Assembly (NCBI GenBank): GCA_025201805.1
Contig: MU619286.1
Coordinates: forward strand, 1-64,000
DNA: 64,000 nucleotides
Source of the DNA: Parasitella parasitica
Lineage: Eukaryota; Mucoromycota; Mucoromycetes; Mucorales; Mucoraceae
Direction of reading: 5' to 3'
Positions 47,919 through 60,600 of this stretch are shown here, one piece after another (the first letter of the stretch is position 1; each line of letters begins with the position of its first letter). Below the pieces are notes generated by a model, which worked only from the letters and a program-made list of their open reading frames with translations, ran no database searches and was not told where the DNA came from. The position numbers and the translations under genes were made by a program.

Positions 47919-49203
47919 TTATGCAAATAAAGGCTTCTTGAAGAAACGGGCTACAAAGAACCCACTTGTGCTACTTGAGATGGGGTCAAATCTGAGGCAA
48001 TTCGCTTCAATTTCATACTGCAGCGCTGGAAAAGCTTCCTGCTGCTTGATTTTGGCCGGTTTAACATTGAAGCTGGGTATCTTTACAAGTGTTGCGTCTT
48101 GGTATTCGTTCAGGAACCATGCCACATTGGCTTCGTTTTGCCGAATGGACAGTGAGCATGTACTATAAACCATAATTCCTCCTGGTTTCAGCATGTTCCA
48201 ACCTTGTTTCATTAAATTGCACTAGCACGAGTGAATAACAGCAGTTGTCACGATTATATCATAATTACCTGCAATTCTGTTATTGTACCTATTCTATTGG
48301 GGTCCATGAAATTCTTTTCAAACGCATCCCATCCCCACTTTTCGTATTTGAGAATATGCGCTATGCTCCCGTCATGCGTGCATTCAGCATCCACAAGTAC
48401 CTTGTCGTAGAGCGAGGGCTTTGTCTGTGCGTCGAATCGAAGCAATCTAGATGACCAGAAGGGTTGAACTAAATCTGTCTTTTGGCGCTTCCTAGGTATA
48501 TCTTCTTGGCTACTCTGACGGATCATCTTGTTTCCCAGCCGAGAGGGTGCTGGGACTTGAAAAGTTGTGCCATCAGCTTCAAACAAACGCACCTTCTCTC
48601 CCACCTTGTACTTTTTCAGTAATGATCTACATGTGGCTAGTCGATGGCCTGCCAAATCAACCCCAGTAGCTGTGCCTAGTCCGTCTCTTCCCAGAATATT
48701 GGCAATCATGCACAATTTAGCTCCTGGTGCGCAGCATAAATCTAGCACTTGCTCGTCTTTTTGTATTTCCAATGCCTCGACCGCAATGGCTGAACTGAGG
48801 TCAATGCCGAAAATAGCTTGATTCTTGTAGCTAATGCAAGTAGTTTAGTGTACCCCCCCCCCTCTAGGATCAGCAAAAAAAAAACTCACGCAGGAATATC
48901 AGATATACGTTGTGTAGTGTCATCTAGCTGTACCTTGAAAAAATTATCAATGCCATCAACTTGATATACCTTGTCCGTCTGGAATTGGCTTTTTAGGTCT
49001 TCAAGGGTGGGTCGCTTATCATCTGGCAAATGAGTATTTGTTCTAACGTATCGAGGCAGAGTTACAACAGTGTAAATTTGTGGATCGATTGAATTGTCAT
49101 GTAAGAATTTCTTGAATGAATCTGGCAGTTTTTCTATATCAAAGCTTGCTCTACTGTCCTTTGTCGTTGGGTTGACTTGGTCGTCTTTATCATGGCTAGA
49201 CAT
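47919..49203 (-). CDS. NOL1/N0P2/Sun family RNA m5C methyltransferase
   Basis: SAM-dependent RNA cytosine-C5 methyltransferase. Three exons (49203-48890, 48830-48269, 48221-47919) give 392 codons. An N-terminal RNA-binding part (VVTLPRYVRTNTHLPDDKRP) precedes the catalytic domain: SAM motif VLDLCCAPGAKLCMIANILG, motif with DLAGHRLATCRSLLKKY, motif IV cysteine in VDAECTHDGSIAHI (most members have APC instead of AEC), and motif VI YSTCSLSIRQNEANVAWFL carrying the catalytic cysteine. It is smaller than Ncl1/Trm4 and lacks the PUA signature of NSUN6; the DAEC/THDGS wording suggests a distinct subgroup. Substrate RNA unknown. The start was placed at MSSHDKDDQ because the upstream frame is a low-complexity TC tract. 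Confidence 0.85.
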
Positions 49204-49565
49204 CTCGACGTTCTTGGAGGAAGAACAGGCAAATTTTTTTTCTCTCTCTCTCTCTCTCGTCTGAGTAACAGGAAGCACAATTCACTTTCTGTCTCAGATC
49301 ATTGCAAAATACGGTGCAATCACTACTATGATGAAATTTGACATCTTGTCAACAAATCTCATTACAAGCAATATAAAGCCGTTGATCTCTTGCAATTCCA
49401 GCTCAAGCACAACTTGCTGTGGCAGCTATTGATTATTGTAATGTACGAGAATCATTGCAATGTCTGCTGGTTTCACGGATATGAAAAACCAAGCCACGGC
49501 TACCACAGCGATAAATTAATACAGAAAAAAGGGGGGATGCATCCTCATCTTTTGGCAAGTCAAAT
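49204..49565. promoter_or_regulatory. Divergent promoter region, methyltransferase/GNAT
   Basis: About 360 bp between two divergent start codons, with a CT-dinucleotide tract at about 49241-49258 next to the methyltransferase start. Confidence 0.45.
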
Positions 49566-50104
49566 ATGTCTAAATTCACAAACGTCAAAATCATCCAAAT
49601 TGAATACCCCAATGAAATACACAGAGCTCTAGCTGTTCGCAGAAAAGTTTTCATTGAAGAGCAAGGCTATTCCGAAAAGATTGAGAAGGATGGGTATGTT
49701 GTAGCACCCAGCACGTACCCCACGTAAACTTTACTAAATCTTACAAAAGACTAGACGGCGCCTGCCAACATTGGATCGCTACTTGCGATAAAGAAAATGA
49801 AGATGGAACAATTGAGCACAATGTAGACATTGGAAACGTTCGTCTGATCCCTAAATCGGAAGGTGTAGCCAAGTTGGGTCGTCTTGCTGTGCTGTCTAGC
49901 GCTCGTGGTCTTCAAGTTGGACGTCTACTAGTCGAGGCTTTTGCTAATTATTGTAAACATAACAATTACACCACCATCGTATTGCATTCCCAATATCCTA
50001 GACGAGGCTTCTATGAAAAAACTGGTTTTCGAATTGAGGAAGGTGATGATCAGATTTTCGATGAAGCAGGCACCCCCCATGTTCGCATGTGGATGCGCCT
50101 GTAG
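49566..50104 (+). CDS. GNAT family N-acetyltransferase
   Basis: Acetyl-CoA-dependent acetyltransferase of the ElaA/YJL-type small GNAT group. Two exons (49566-49693, 49750-50104) give 160 codons. N-terminal signature RALAVRRKVFIEEQGYSEKI followed by DGLDGACQHWIA; core beta4-alpha3 with the pyrophosphate-binding loop GRLAVLSSARGLQVGRLLVE; then TTIVLHSQYPRRGFYEKTGF and FDEAGTPHVRMWMRL. The EEQG and FYEKTGF motifs match GNATs acting on small molecules. The exact acceptor is unknown. Confidence 0.85.
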
Positions 50105-50901
50105 TGCACTGGCTATTTACCTGTTATAAACGTAGATAAAAGTTATACACTAATAAAGTAGTAGTGACATGTATCAAGAGAGCATTTGTGTATTCCTTCC
50201 ATTTCGGGCTTACATGATCTCCAACAAAATAAAAGGTAATTTAGCTTGGAAAGCTCCTTCTTTTCTATCACTGCTTACAGTCCTTTAAGAAAGCTCCCAT
50301 TTAAAGTTCTTTGAAGGTGCGTGTGTTGTCTTGTTTACTTGATTCATCCACAAATGTACCATATTTGATAGTTGTTTGCAACGCACCTTTATTCAATGAT
50401 GTATCCGTTTCGAATATCGAGTCATTAATGTGTGAAAAAGTTGTTCAAGGAAAATAGAATGGTACGGGGACAATATTGGTAAATGCTGGTATGATGCATA
50501 AATTTAGTACTTGCAACCTTGATGTTCTGATCCAGAATTCAGCGTATAAATGCTTCTGATATAACATTCGGGCTACATCAACTCATTTTGCCCTTGTCTT
50601 GCGCCAAGAGCCTGCGTTGCTCTCTGTGCAAAATTTCTCGTTCTCTCACGGGGATGCAACAAGTAAGACTCTTCAATTCATCTTTCTACTGAATTCTTTA
50701 CTCGCAGCATTGTCAAATTGACTTGAACATACTGCTGTATGACAGCTATTCTCATATGCTTCAAGCACTATTGTTTAGCAACAGTTGCAGACCCTGCAGC
50801 TTTAAAACACTTGATGCTTGACTAATACCGTATATATATTCACCACTACCAGGTGCTTTTTGTTGCTATCGATATTGTATATTTGTTGAAATCTCGACGA
50901 C
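50105..50901. other. Intergenic region
   Basis: About 800 bp with no supported gene. A TATA-like CCGTATATATATTC near 50827-50840 precedes the micro-gene. Confidence 0.5.
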
Positions 50902-51073
50902 ATGGCTCCTTTTCAACGCTCAGCTCATGACTTTGCAAAGGGTTTGGTAACCATACTAATTGTGAGTCGATAGCAACCACAGAGTAAAGGAGATGCGCAA
51001 ATGTTTATTTTACTGTATCACCTAGGTAGCAGCAAAGAAGAAAAAGGAGGGAATTCACAAAAAGCATGGATAG
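50902..51073 (+). CDS. Candidate 35-residue membrane micro-protein
   Basis: Two exons (50902-50961, 51026-51073) encode MAPFQRSAHDFAKGLVTILI then VAAKKKKEGIHKKHG. The 64-nt intron has a GTGAGT donor and a CCTAG acceptor, keeps the frame, and without it the frame closes within a few codons. The protein has one short hydrophobic helix flanked by a basic tail, like tiny subunits of mitochondrial or ER membrane complexes, but no family was recognised. A TATA-like element lies about 65 bp upstream. It is too short for standard open-frame cut-offs. Confidence 0.45.
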
Positions 51074-51568
51074 ACAAAGAAGCCCCTTTTTTCGTATAGA
51101 CATGTTTTTGTGTTGTCTTTTTTGCATCAGATAATAATGCTATCGCATTGTATGTGTCTAGTGAAGAAGGAATGGCAGGTCCTGTTTGCTTTTGCAGCAT
51201 GAATCTCGCAGGATATTCTCTATTTATGTGGCACAATGCGCTTTGTTGCCCATGAGAACTATTATGCATTTCTGTTGATGATTTCACTACACACTTGTCT
51301 GCTGCTGTTGCTGTGAGGGCGCAACACGCACACCTATTTATAAGTTTGCACAACCTGGTGCTACCACGTCAAAATCAAACAGACCAATTATCATGAATGA
51401 TATCTTGCATTTGTTCGCCCTTTCATAAGAAAACATTGCACACAAAACAAACCCCTCCCCTTTGACTCTCCCCCCCCCCCCTCATCACCCCACTGTTTGC
51501 TGATACTATAAAAAAGATATTCTTTCTCTTTGTTCAATCTCGAGGCTTTCTTCTCTGTATTCTCTTGA
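51074..51568. other. Intergenic region
   Basis: Contains a run of 12 C near 51471-51482 and a CT-rich promoter stretch before the GPI-type gene. No gene seen. Confidence 0.5.
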
Positions 51569-52297
51569 ATGTTAAAATCCATCATTTTACTTTCTTCGTT
51601 GGCCCTCGGCGCTGTTAATGCCCAAGTGCAATCTCCCACTTATCAGTACAATGTCACTTCCCCAAGCCCGAATTCTCCCTATGTTGCCAGCCAAATCCTT
51701 CCATGCATCTATGATATTGCAGACAATACAACAGCCGATAGTAAGTAGTCTTTTCAAAGATATGCGGCTAAACCTCATCGCAACTTGCAAATAGATCTCC
51801 AGCTCTCAATCTCATTAGTTGGCGCCAACATGTCTGCTCACCTGACTGCTTCTGCAGACATCTCGCAAGGATTCAGCTACCAAAAGCAGATTGGAGGCGC
51901 TACAGTGTATGAGCATCAATTTAACGTAAGTACCATGTATAGTGTAGCTCTGAGAACATGCTCCTGATAACTGCTTTTTTTGAATTAAAAAAAAAAAAAA
52001 AAAAAAAAATAGTACAACATTCCTCCCAACACAACGGCCGGTGCTTATCAAGTAGTCTTTCTCGATAATGTATCTCAAACAAACGTCAGCATTCCCATTA
52101 CAATTTCTGCTGCACCTGTAACTCCTACTTCGTCTGCTGCTGTTCCTTCTGGATCTTCTGGGACAACTGCAGCAACTACCTCTGTGCCTGCCAGCATCTT
52201 TAACAAGGACAGCTCTTCCGCTGATCCTGCCATTCCACTCTCAAAATACCTGCTTGTAGCCTCTTTCTCAGTAATAGTTGCCTTTGTGCAATTTTAA
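51569..52297 (+). CDS. Secreted, probably GPI-anchored cell-surface protein
   Basis: Three exons (51569-51740, 51795-51925, 52013-52297) give 195 codons. Signal peptide MLKSIILLSSLALGAVNA. The mature part has several N-glycosylation sequons (YNVTS, DNTT, NMS, PNTTA, NVSQ, NVS) and a beta-rich core (LQLSISLVGANMSAHLTASA, YNIPPNTTAGAYQVVFLDNV). A Ser/Thr/Ala-rich stalk follows (TPTSSAAVPSGSSGTTAATT), then SSADPAIPLSKYLLVASFSV and IVAFVQF, a C-terminal hydrophobic tail ending at the stop, typical of a GPI-attachment signal. Similar small secreted proteins are common in Mucoromycota. Intron 2 carries about 25 consecutive A just before its acceptor. Function unknown. Confidence 0.8.
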
Positions 52298-52561
52298 TCT
52301 TTTATATAATTGCCGTTTTTGCTAGTTTTTCTGGAGCAAAATCTAATCGTATCTTATACATAAAATAATTGTAGTGTTTTATAATAATCAAGTAAGCGGT
52401 GGGGCGAGTGTTTTGACTTTTTGCTGAATCAAGACTAATTTTACGAAAATAAGCAATAGAATAAATGGTTTATTAATTGTATGGTGCAATAGTAATATAT
52501 AAGATAGAAAAATGCTGTGATAATAGATGTTTACAATAGATACAAGAGTGTAATAAATAAC

Positions 52562-54618
52562 TTAAATTGCTGGTACTACAGCTCTGGGAGCTGCCTTTCT
52601 TGCGTTAGACAGGCGTGCAAAAGCACGAGAATAGATGGACACCATTTCAGAGAATGTAGCAGAGATAGCACGTGCTACTGGACCACGGAAGCCATATATA
52701 CAGCGCAAGGCAATCCACTGTTGTTGATGTTTAGGCACTTTTGCACGCAAAGGGAACCCTGGAGCGTTGACAAGAGTAGGTCCAATGGCCATGTAGATTT
52801 CAAAAGCAGCTCTGATGCTGCTTTGCACTTCTTCTGGCAAGCCGTCAATTCCCTTTTGAGCCTTATTTGAAATCTGGTCTGCAAGGCCCAAAATACGGAT
52901 AGAAAAGGATTTGAGAGCATGCTCACCAACTAATAAAGGGTTCCTTGCGACTTTCAAGATGTGATACACATTTTGAGGCGGGTAGGGCATGTACTGAAGC
53001 GGAACGTAGCAACGGCCCACAAGGCTGTCAGCGATTACATCACGAGCAATATTGATCAATTGAAGACACTTTTAGAGCAAAAAGAAGCTTGTTTAGTACA
53101 TCAAAAAAATTATTCTGATTAGCTAATTTGTCTCTCACATACCTGCCCTGTCGCTCTGGCTCTTAATAGCACATGCTCATTCCGTACAGCGTTATTTTTT
53201 GGATTTCCCCAGTTGCCTCTGCCTGTTTTGTACATGATGGCGCAAGTGCACAGCTCACCGAACGTGCCAGAGATGAGAGCAGCATAGTTTAGCAGGTCTT
53301 TTTGCTTCTTGACAGGCTCTCCACGCAGATCATGTTCCCAAGCATCGGTAAGCTCGGACATGGCACGAGGACATAGGTAATGCGAGATGCGGGCAAAGTT
53401 TCTAAATATGGCCAGCACGTCTTGGTTTGGAAGAAGAGCATTGTAATAATCCCAGTTAATGTGTTCGGGTAGGGTCAAGTCCTGGTGGCTCTTGTAACTG
53501 TTGATGGCCTGCTTAGGGTAAAAGACTTCTCGCAGAAACCTTCGAATAATGACCAAATTCTGCTCGCATTGCTTTCGCGTAGGGGCATCATCTACCAGGT
53601 CATCGGCGGTACGGAAGAATGCGTACAAAAGACAGAGATCTTGGCGCAAGTTGACAGGAAACAAGGCAGCCATGGTCTTCCAGGACCTGGAGGCAGGGCC
53701 CAAGACGCGGATTGCGGTTTCAAGGTCGTCAATAGGGGAAGCGTCAAGGTCAGCTTCATTTGGCATGCAAGAAATCAGACGAATGATGGCAATCCAGTAG
53801 GGTAAAGACAGCTGGTCTTGCAGGGCAGCTTGTTTTGACCTATCCTTCTGAACCAGGTGGGGAAATGTATTTAGAATGGTGTCGACATAGTCCAGGGCAT
53901 TGCACGAAAGCACCAGAACAAGCACAAACAGGGCACAATCTAAAACGGTAGCTGCGTATAATTTACTGTGGGTATATGCTGTACGACAAACAAATGAGCC
54001 AAACAACGTTGAGATCACAGATGCTGCAGCGATCACTTTTGCCCTGCGAACAAAATAAGGGCCAGCAATGTACCACATTAGCCCAATGATAGTCAGTGCA
54101 AACGACGTTTGTGGCCGAGAAGCGTATTGGCTAATTGAAATAGTAATTAATTAAAAAGAATGAAATAAGGGGCGGATTCAGACTTACCTGGTGATGGCCA
54201 TCAGAATAAGCGAAACAGACAGACCATGGCGAGCAAAACTAGACACAACAGCGCTTGAACGTGGGTTGATAAAGGTAATTGGGAACTGCCATCTTGTCAA
54301 CAGGCCGCATAGAGACACGATAAAAGTAGTTAGCATAAGCAGAACAAGTGCATCCGAGAATAAAGGGGGGGCTGATAGACCAAATGCAGCAGCAGAGTTT
54401 AAATGTATTAAATCCAAGGCGGATGTCATGTTATTAGTGCTGTTATCGTAGAGGTTTGTTATTACTGCTGCTTTATTGTTGTAATCAATGACAAACGGGG
54501 CAAGAAATGCAGCGCCACCTAATGCACTGTATTTTGCTTTATCCAGCTTTGTTATAAAAGGTCGATATACGCAGAAGACGACCACAAGAGCAGCCAGAGT
54601 GTAATAAATATATGCCAT
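52562..54618 (-). CDS. Divergent CarRP-like protein: degenerate lycopene cyclase plus phytoene synthase domains
   Basis: Built like zygomycete bifunctional lycopene cyclase/phytoene synthase. Exons 54618-54188, 54130-53143, 53068-52562; 641 codons. The N-terminal about 250 residues are multi-spanning and align by pattern with the two cyclase repeats (IYYTLAALVVVFCVYRPFIT; LTTFIVSLCGLLTRWQFPIT). Where the cyclases carry PxEE followed by FF, this protein has PLFSDALVL in repeat 1 and TVLDCALFVL in repeat 2, so both acidic pairs are missing. The synthase half keeps the first aspartate motif (LLYAFFRTADDLVDDAPTR) and the second (LINIARDVIADSLVGRCYVP). No carB (phytoene desaturase) gene lies beside it, unlike the carRP-carB pair known in Mucorales. 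I infer a paralog with prenyl-transferase-type activity and no cyclase activity. Its substrate is unknown. Confidence 0.8.
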
Positions 54619-57600
54619 TGTGCGTTGTAGAAAGAAAAGAGAGAATATTTGATTGCAACTATCTCGCAAACCAGTATTTATACCAAATGGATCAGAAACT
54701 ATACCATCCCCTTTTCTCCCTTAAGATTACACAAGAGAAAATGGTTCGCTCTCTGTCTGTCTCTGTTGATGCCGTACAATGATTTACACATACATCTTGA
54801 TCTTTTTTTTAATTTTTTATTTTTTTATTTATTTATTTTTCTATATGCAAGTGCCTCTCGATACGATTGTACACTGCAGCTACATGTATCTTTTTGCATT
54901 TAAAAATCTCTGTAGACAAAAATGACAGGCACAGTTTCATATAAAACCCGCATCATTCATGTACAACTCTTCAAGTAAATATCTTTTTAGATGAAACTGT
55001 TTGTTGTATTCGTCAATTGTACCACCCAGTTGTTAAACTTGTCGTTCTCTTTTAGAAGTATTGCGGCTCCTGCTTTTGAATTAATGCAGCCAAACGGCTA
55101 CTAGATCAGAAGTAGGGGCGGTTCATCCTTCCGGTTTCTAGAGGCTTTATCAAGAATCCTTGTTGGTGCACAGTTTAAAAATAACCAGACCGAGAGACAA
55201 GATGCGGACAACCGTACAAACAGGTTATAAGAATGCACCTTTGTTTGTGTAGTCTATTTTTTTTTTTTTTTTTTTTTTTTTTGCTCGGTATACGGTAGCA
55301 GACTAAATGTTCATGTCAAATCTGCAACTAATTCTCTATCATCTTGATCCTTATCATTGCCCTGAAGACGTTTTTATTTTCATATTATTTATTGTATTTT
55401 AGTCTTTTAAACTCGTTGTCTGACTATAAGAGTCATCATGATAGTGTAAACAACAAAAACAAAAGATCGTTGGCAATCGATTGCATATAATGTCGTCAAA
55501 TGACAAGTACTAGCAGGTCCGTATATACATATTGTACATCATGTACGCTGTCCCCTTGAATTGTACTAGAAACTTGTTACTATTCGGGTCATTCTTTTTA
55601 CATGTCATGTAAGCCAAGTCAACGGGACCATCGAAAAGGTCAAAAAGAAAGGGGAAAAAGATGCGAAAACGCTTTCTCTATTTCTCGGCCACTTTTTATA
55701 CATCAACTCTTGTTATTAAACTTGTTTACGATGATATATATTATTGTTATTAACGAAATAACAAGTTTTTTTTTTTTTTTTTTGTTATAGTCGAGAGCCG
55801 TGTGTAATAACCAAGGGATATATTTACAGCTGGAATGTATCGATATAGCATAAGGTAGAAGGCTGATCAATACATGTATATTAAGACAGATGCGTTCTAT
55901 ATAGCACCATCCCGAATACTGCAAGATATTCTTGACATCTGAGGCAATGTGTTCTCTACCGATCATAACATTCAATATAATATGACGTTAATGTAACTGA
56001 ACTATAAACACGCATCTACACAAATAAACAAAAAACCGGTTTTTTTTAGACCATGTCCTGTATTGTACACATAAACAAAAGCACAACGAGATCAAGAGAG
56101 CCAACAAACACAACAACACCAAAAAAAAAACTGGGCTTTGTTGGCATGGGTGAACTGATAAACAGATCCGATGATGCCGCTTGTTCGGATGCCACATGTG
56201 TGTAAACCTTGTTTTTGCGTTATAGTTTTTAATACAAATGTCAATTATCAAAAACAAATAGTAAAGGTCAGTGGCATCTACTGCACACTTCAAACCATTG
56301 GAGTGCATTATGTGAAAATATGTGTACAGCATACCATACGCTGCATTGTTATTGTAGCAGCATTTGAAAATACATCGAAACCTAGAGTTACACACCTGAA
56401 TATCATAATTTTTTCCGATTGCACCTTTTTGGTGGGAAGATTCACAGCAGTGCAAGTTTTTTTTTTTTTTTGTCTTCTGGATCAAATAAGTCAATTGAAA
56501 AATGTAACACTACAAAAATACGTGGGAAGCAATATTATATTTGCGCTTAGAACATGGATTTTGGAATGTTTGTCGTAGCACCGACCGCTTGCTTTTTTGT
56601 GCCTTTTTTTTGTTGTTGTTATTGTTGAGCAGTTGAGAGCATAGCACAATAACTGACTAAGCTACTAGTAATAAACTCATCATCTTCAATGATGTATGTG
56701 CCAGAATCCTTATGCTTAAATGCACCAGAGAGAATCGGGCTATTATCTGTATTCTATATCATGAAGAGGTTTGCATCTATATCATGTATGGGTCGAGTGC
56801 CATATAAAAAAAAACTCTTTGTTTTTAAAGAGCCTATATCTTGTTACACCTACACAAAATACAAGTTTTCAACAGTTGCTTGAATAGATTTGTTTGCCTA
56901 AAATTTGAAAGACAATATTGAAGGCTGATGAGGAAAACGACTCTAGTCCCAAATGTTGCAAGCTTATTTCGACAATTTAGTATTGGCAACTTTAGCAGAC
57001 GCTGCTGGAGGTACCTACAGAGTAAAGATCAGAAAGGAAAATCCAGACAAGAAAATTAGTCTTGAGATGTAATAGAGGCTTGCCTGGCGATAATTCAAAT
57101 TCCACAAAGGAAAGGTGATATTGGCCAGGCTTGCCAAGAGCAGCCCAAACAAAAGGCGAGATTTACATCAAAATTATTGACTGCCAGAGTGTATGGCATG
57201 TTGTGCAAACAAGTACACAGCGGCCTATGATATTGGGACATGCCTCCAAGGTTTTGTAAAAGCATACAACTAAAAGCGTGTCAAAAGTACCGCCTCTCGC
57301 TGTCATTGCGTGCAAAGGATGCCCACATTAGACACTTGATGTATAAGATCTCTAGATAGTCCGTGCAGCTTAGCTTGAGACCATCTGAATAGCATTTCAA
57401 GATTAGATATTATGACAGTTGATTTATTGCCAGTGAGTGTTATAAGCAGCGTCTCAGGGGTAACGCCTACCAAGTAGAATGCAGAGTACCGTATAGTACG
57501 GTAGCAGAATGTGGATTCTCGTGACTGTAAGCATAGTTTTTTTTTTTCACCTTCCTCTTGGCCCTCATCCCCTTTTCCCTTTTTTTTTGTTTTATCAATC

Positions 57601-57619
57601 ATAATAATAATAAAAAAGC
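54619..57619. other. 3-kb gene-poor region upstream of the CarRP-like gene and THO2
   Basis: Between divergent genes, with homopolymer runs of T (about 28 near 55257-55282, others near 54800, 55767 and 56460). A possible minus-strand fragment near 57170-56966 reads GKPGQYHLSFVEFELSP and could continue through a GC-AG intron to AASAKVANTKLSK, but no start was found. Small frames elsewhere overlap homopolymers and are not supported. The segment just before 57620 is the THO2 promoter. Confidence 0.5.
55257..55282. repeat. Poly-T tract
   Basis: Uninterrupted run of more than 20 T; the longest homopolymer of the window. Confidence 0.9.
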
Positions 57620-60600
57620 ATGGCAGAGGCTGACAAGCTTGAAGACGCGATTCAAACCGAAATTCCATTCGAGCAAGAATACAGCATCCAAAAGGAAGCA
57701 GCATCTTTACACGAGGAATCAGATGCGTTTCGATTGAATATCGTTAAATCTTGTAGAGAGGTTTTTTATGGACAAAGATCAACAGCCAGTTTTGTTAGAC
57801 TCGCGTCTGCTCTCATCCTCGACAAGCAGGACGAGCTCAAAGAGTACAATCTTCCTGTCAAGACATACTACTTTAACAGCATAAAGTCCTATGAGAATCT
57901 CTGGGATGAGGTTTTTGAAGTGAAAAAGACAAACGAGGACCGACAGAACTTGCCAGACCCAGAAAACATACGCAAATACAAATTATACACAACTCGCCTC
58001 GTAAACATAATCAAAGGACTAGTGGTAAAATCTCTCTCTCTCTTTTTTTTTTTTTCCTTTTCTTTAATAACAAAGCATGCCTGGCAACCCTCGTTTTTCT
58101 TTGCGTTATTCTATCGTCGTGTTGACCAATGTAAATCAAGTGCAATAATACTCAACGCAATCATTGCTCATATCGTAGGATTCCGGAGCCATCTCCATCG
58201 GCGAATGCAAGCAGAATTTTCACAGTGGCCTCTTGTTTGAATGTGGATATGTGACAAACCATCGGTTGTTCGACCGTCGACTTGTGCGCTTAAATACAGC
58301 ATTACTGTAAGTCTCGCACTATGAGCCCCTCAAGCATGTTTTTTAATGCTATGCTAGTTACAAGCAAGACAAGTACAACTTGTCAAGAGAAGCGAATGAA
58401 GGCTATGCTAGTCTTTTCAACGATCTTACAACTGCAAGCATCGATAATGAACGCGATGTCAAAGGAAAGCTTGTCGCTACTCCTTTAAACAGGATCCCTC
58501 TGTTTCTGGAAATCATCACAGCACACATGGGCGAATTTCACCTTGATCCTAACCGCGTGCTTGACATTATCCTCGATTTCTTCATTCGACAGCTGACGGT
58601 CAATTACAACTTTTGGGTGGAACTCATCAAACAAGCAGATTGGATCCAAAAGATAAAAAACCAAGATGGCACAATCACTTACAAGCCTAGTTCCAACATG
58701 GGTCAATTATTTGGCTTTAGATTCTACAATTATCATGTAAGTGTCTGACATTTTGTGCAGCACAAGAACCCACTAAGCGCCAAGCACTCTCTAGATGGAG
58801 TACATTTCAGCACCAAAAGAATTATATCTCTCTATCGCAATTCTTTTAAAGAACAATCTGCTTTTATTAGGTGATTTAATACCTTATGTAAGTATTANNN
58901 NNNNNNNNNNNNNNNNNNNNNNNNNNNNNNNNNNNNNGCAAATAGCAGATATTAATCGATTTCGATGGTTTATGCAAAATTAGCTTTTCCCCACTGAGCA
59001 AGAAATGGAGGAAGCTAAAAAACTATACAATACCAACATGAACAAAGAGATTAGCACTAATTCAGCAGGCGCTTTGGCCGTAAGTTTCGCGTCAATTTAT
59101 TACTGGTATAGATGACTCACGCCAAAAAAATAGTTTTATGGTGCATTAGGAGAGGAAGGAGCAACACAAAAGCTTGACAGACGTCAGCAAACAGCTCTTG
59201 AAGAGGCTGAAGACGATGATGTTATGGAAATCACAAAAAAATACGCTGCCAACGATGTGGTTGAACTGACAAGAGCGTTAATATCTATCGGCGATCTCAA
59301 AAATGTAGAAACCATTTTGGCACACTATGACAAGTTGATAGATGTGCATCCAGAATTGGCTCATGACATTTACCGCCTGTGCAAAGCTGTCTTACAGCCT
59401 GCGTTTGAAGCTTTTGCTTCTGCAAAGACCAAGAAACGTGTCAACGTCTTACGAGAACGCGCACAACAATCGCGAATGAAATCAGCATTGACAACAGCAG
59501 AGAATCTCAATCCAACCATTCCTGAAACAATCAATAACAAGCGAGTATTGGTGCTCGACGCCCTCCTGGACGGCACTGAAGATCTTGTCAAAAAGGAAAG
59601 ATATGTCTTTTTCTACAAAGAATGGCGCCAAGAGCTTCCTCAATGCACTCAGGTAGAGCATCTCACATCTCGTTTTTTACCTTTAATGCGTATGGCTGGT
59701 TATAGAACGCATTTGGCAACGGATCTGCTACAAACACTCAATTATATCTTGGAGGGCATAATTGATAGCAGCTCCAGCATTGCTGATGGTCGCTTACACT
59801 GCACAAACATGCTTCGAGAAATCGTATTGCCCTCCATATCATTCAGTGACCACAATCCTGGTACGATTGCGGATGCCTGGGAAGTCTGCTGTCGCCTCAC
59901 ATTCCAAGAGCGCTATGCTCTCTACGGTGAATGGTTTAATGATTTTTACAAAAAGAACACTGAAACAAAACTACTCAAGGCTCGCACCGAAAGAGACATC
60001 AAATACATTATGCGGCGTGTCGCTAAAAATGATGTTCGCCGCTGTGGCCGTGATTTAGGCAAGCTGGCTCATTCAAATCCTACAATTGTGTTTAATATCA
60101 TGCTGGACCAAATCCAACAGATGGACAATCTTGCTACATTGATTCCTGATGCTTGTCGTTACCTGGGTGATTGTGCTTACGATGTACTTGGTTATGTTCT
60201 CACTGAAAAGTGGACTGGATCTCAGGGCCCCGCAAAGATGCTCAAAAAGAAGGAAAAGGACGATGGCATGCCTGCCACATGGTTACGTTCTCTTGCTGTG
60301 TTCACTGGCATGGTCTTCAAGAAACAAAGCATTGACGTTACACCCCTTTTGCGTTATATTGCTGCTCGTTTACGCTATCCAGACTCTGTACCTGATCTTA
60401 TTTTGCTCAATGAATTTGTCACAAAATTAGGAGGCATCGAGATTCTCGGAAGTGCGACTACTGATGATCAGATAATAGCAGCTGGCTGTGCTGAATCTGT
60501 TAAATCAGAGGCCTTTTTAGCTGTTGACGTCGAAAACAGACGTGCCAACCGTCGTGTCCTGGAGCGTCTCAAGGAATCCATGCGTAGAAACAATGTGGGG

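Noticed and set aside
56955-57070. Short plus-strand frame starting MLQAYFDNLVLATLADAAGG
   Set aside because: Only 39 codons, no family; the opposite strand is equally coding-like and incomplete.
58795-58983. Frame running through the N gap
   Set aside because: Translation through Ns is meaningless; the gap falls in an intron with normal splice sites on both sides.
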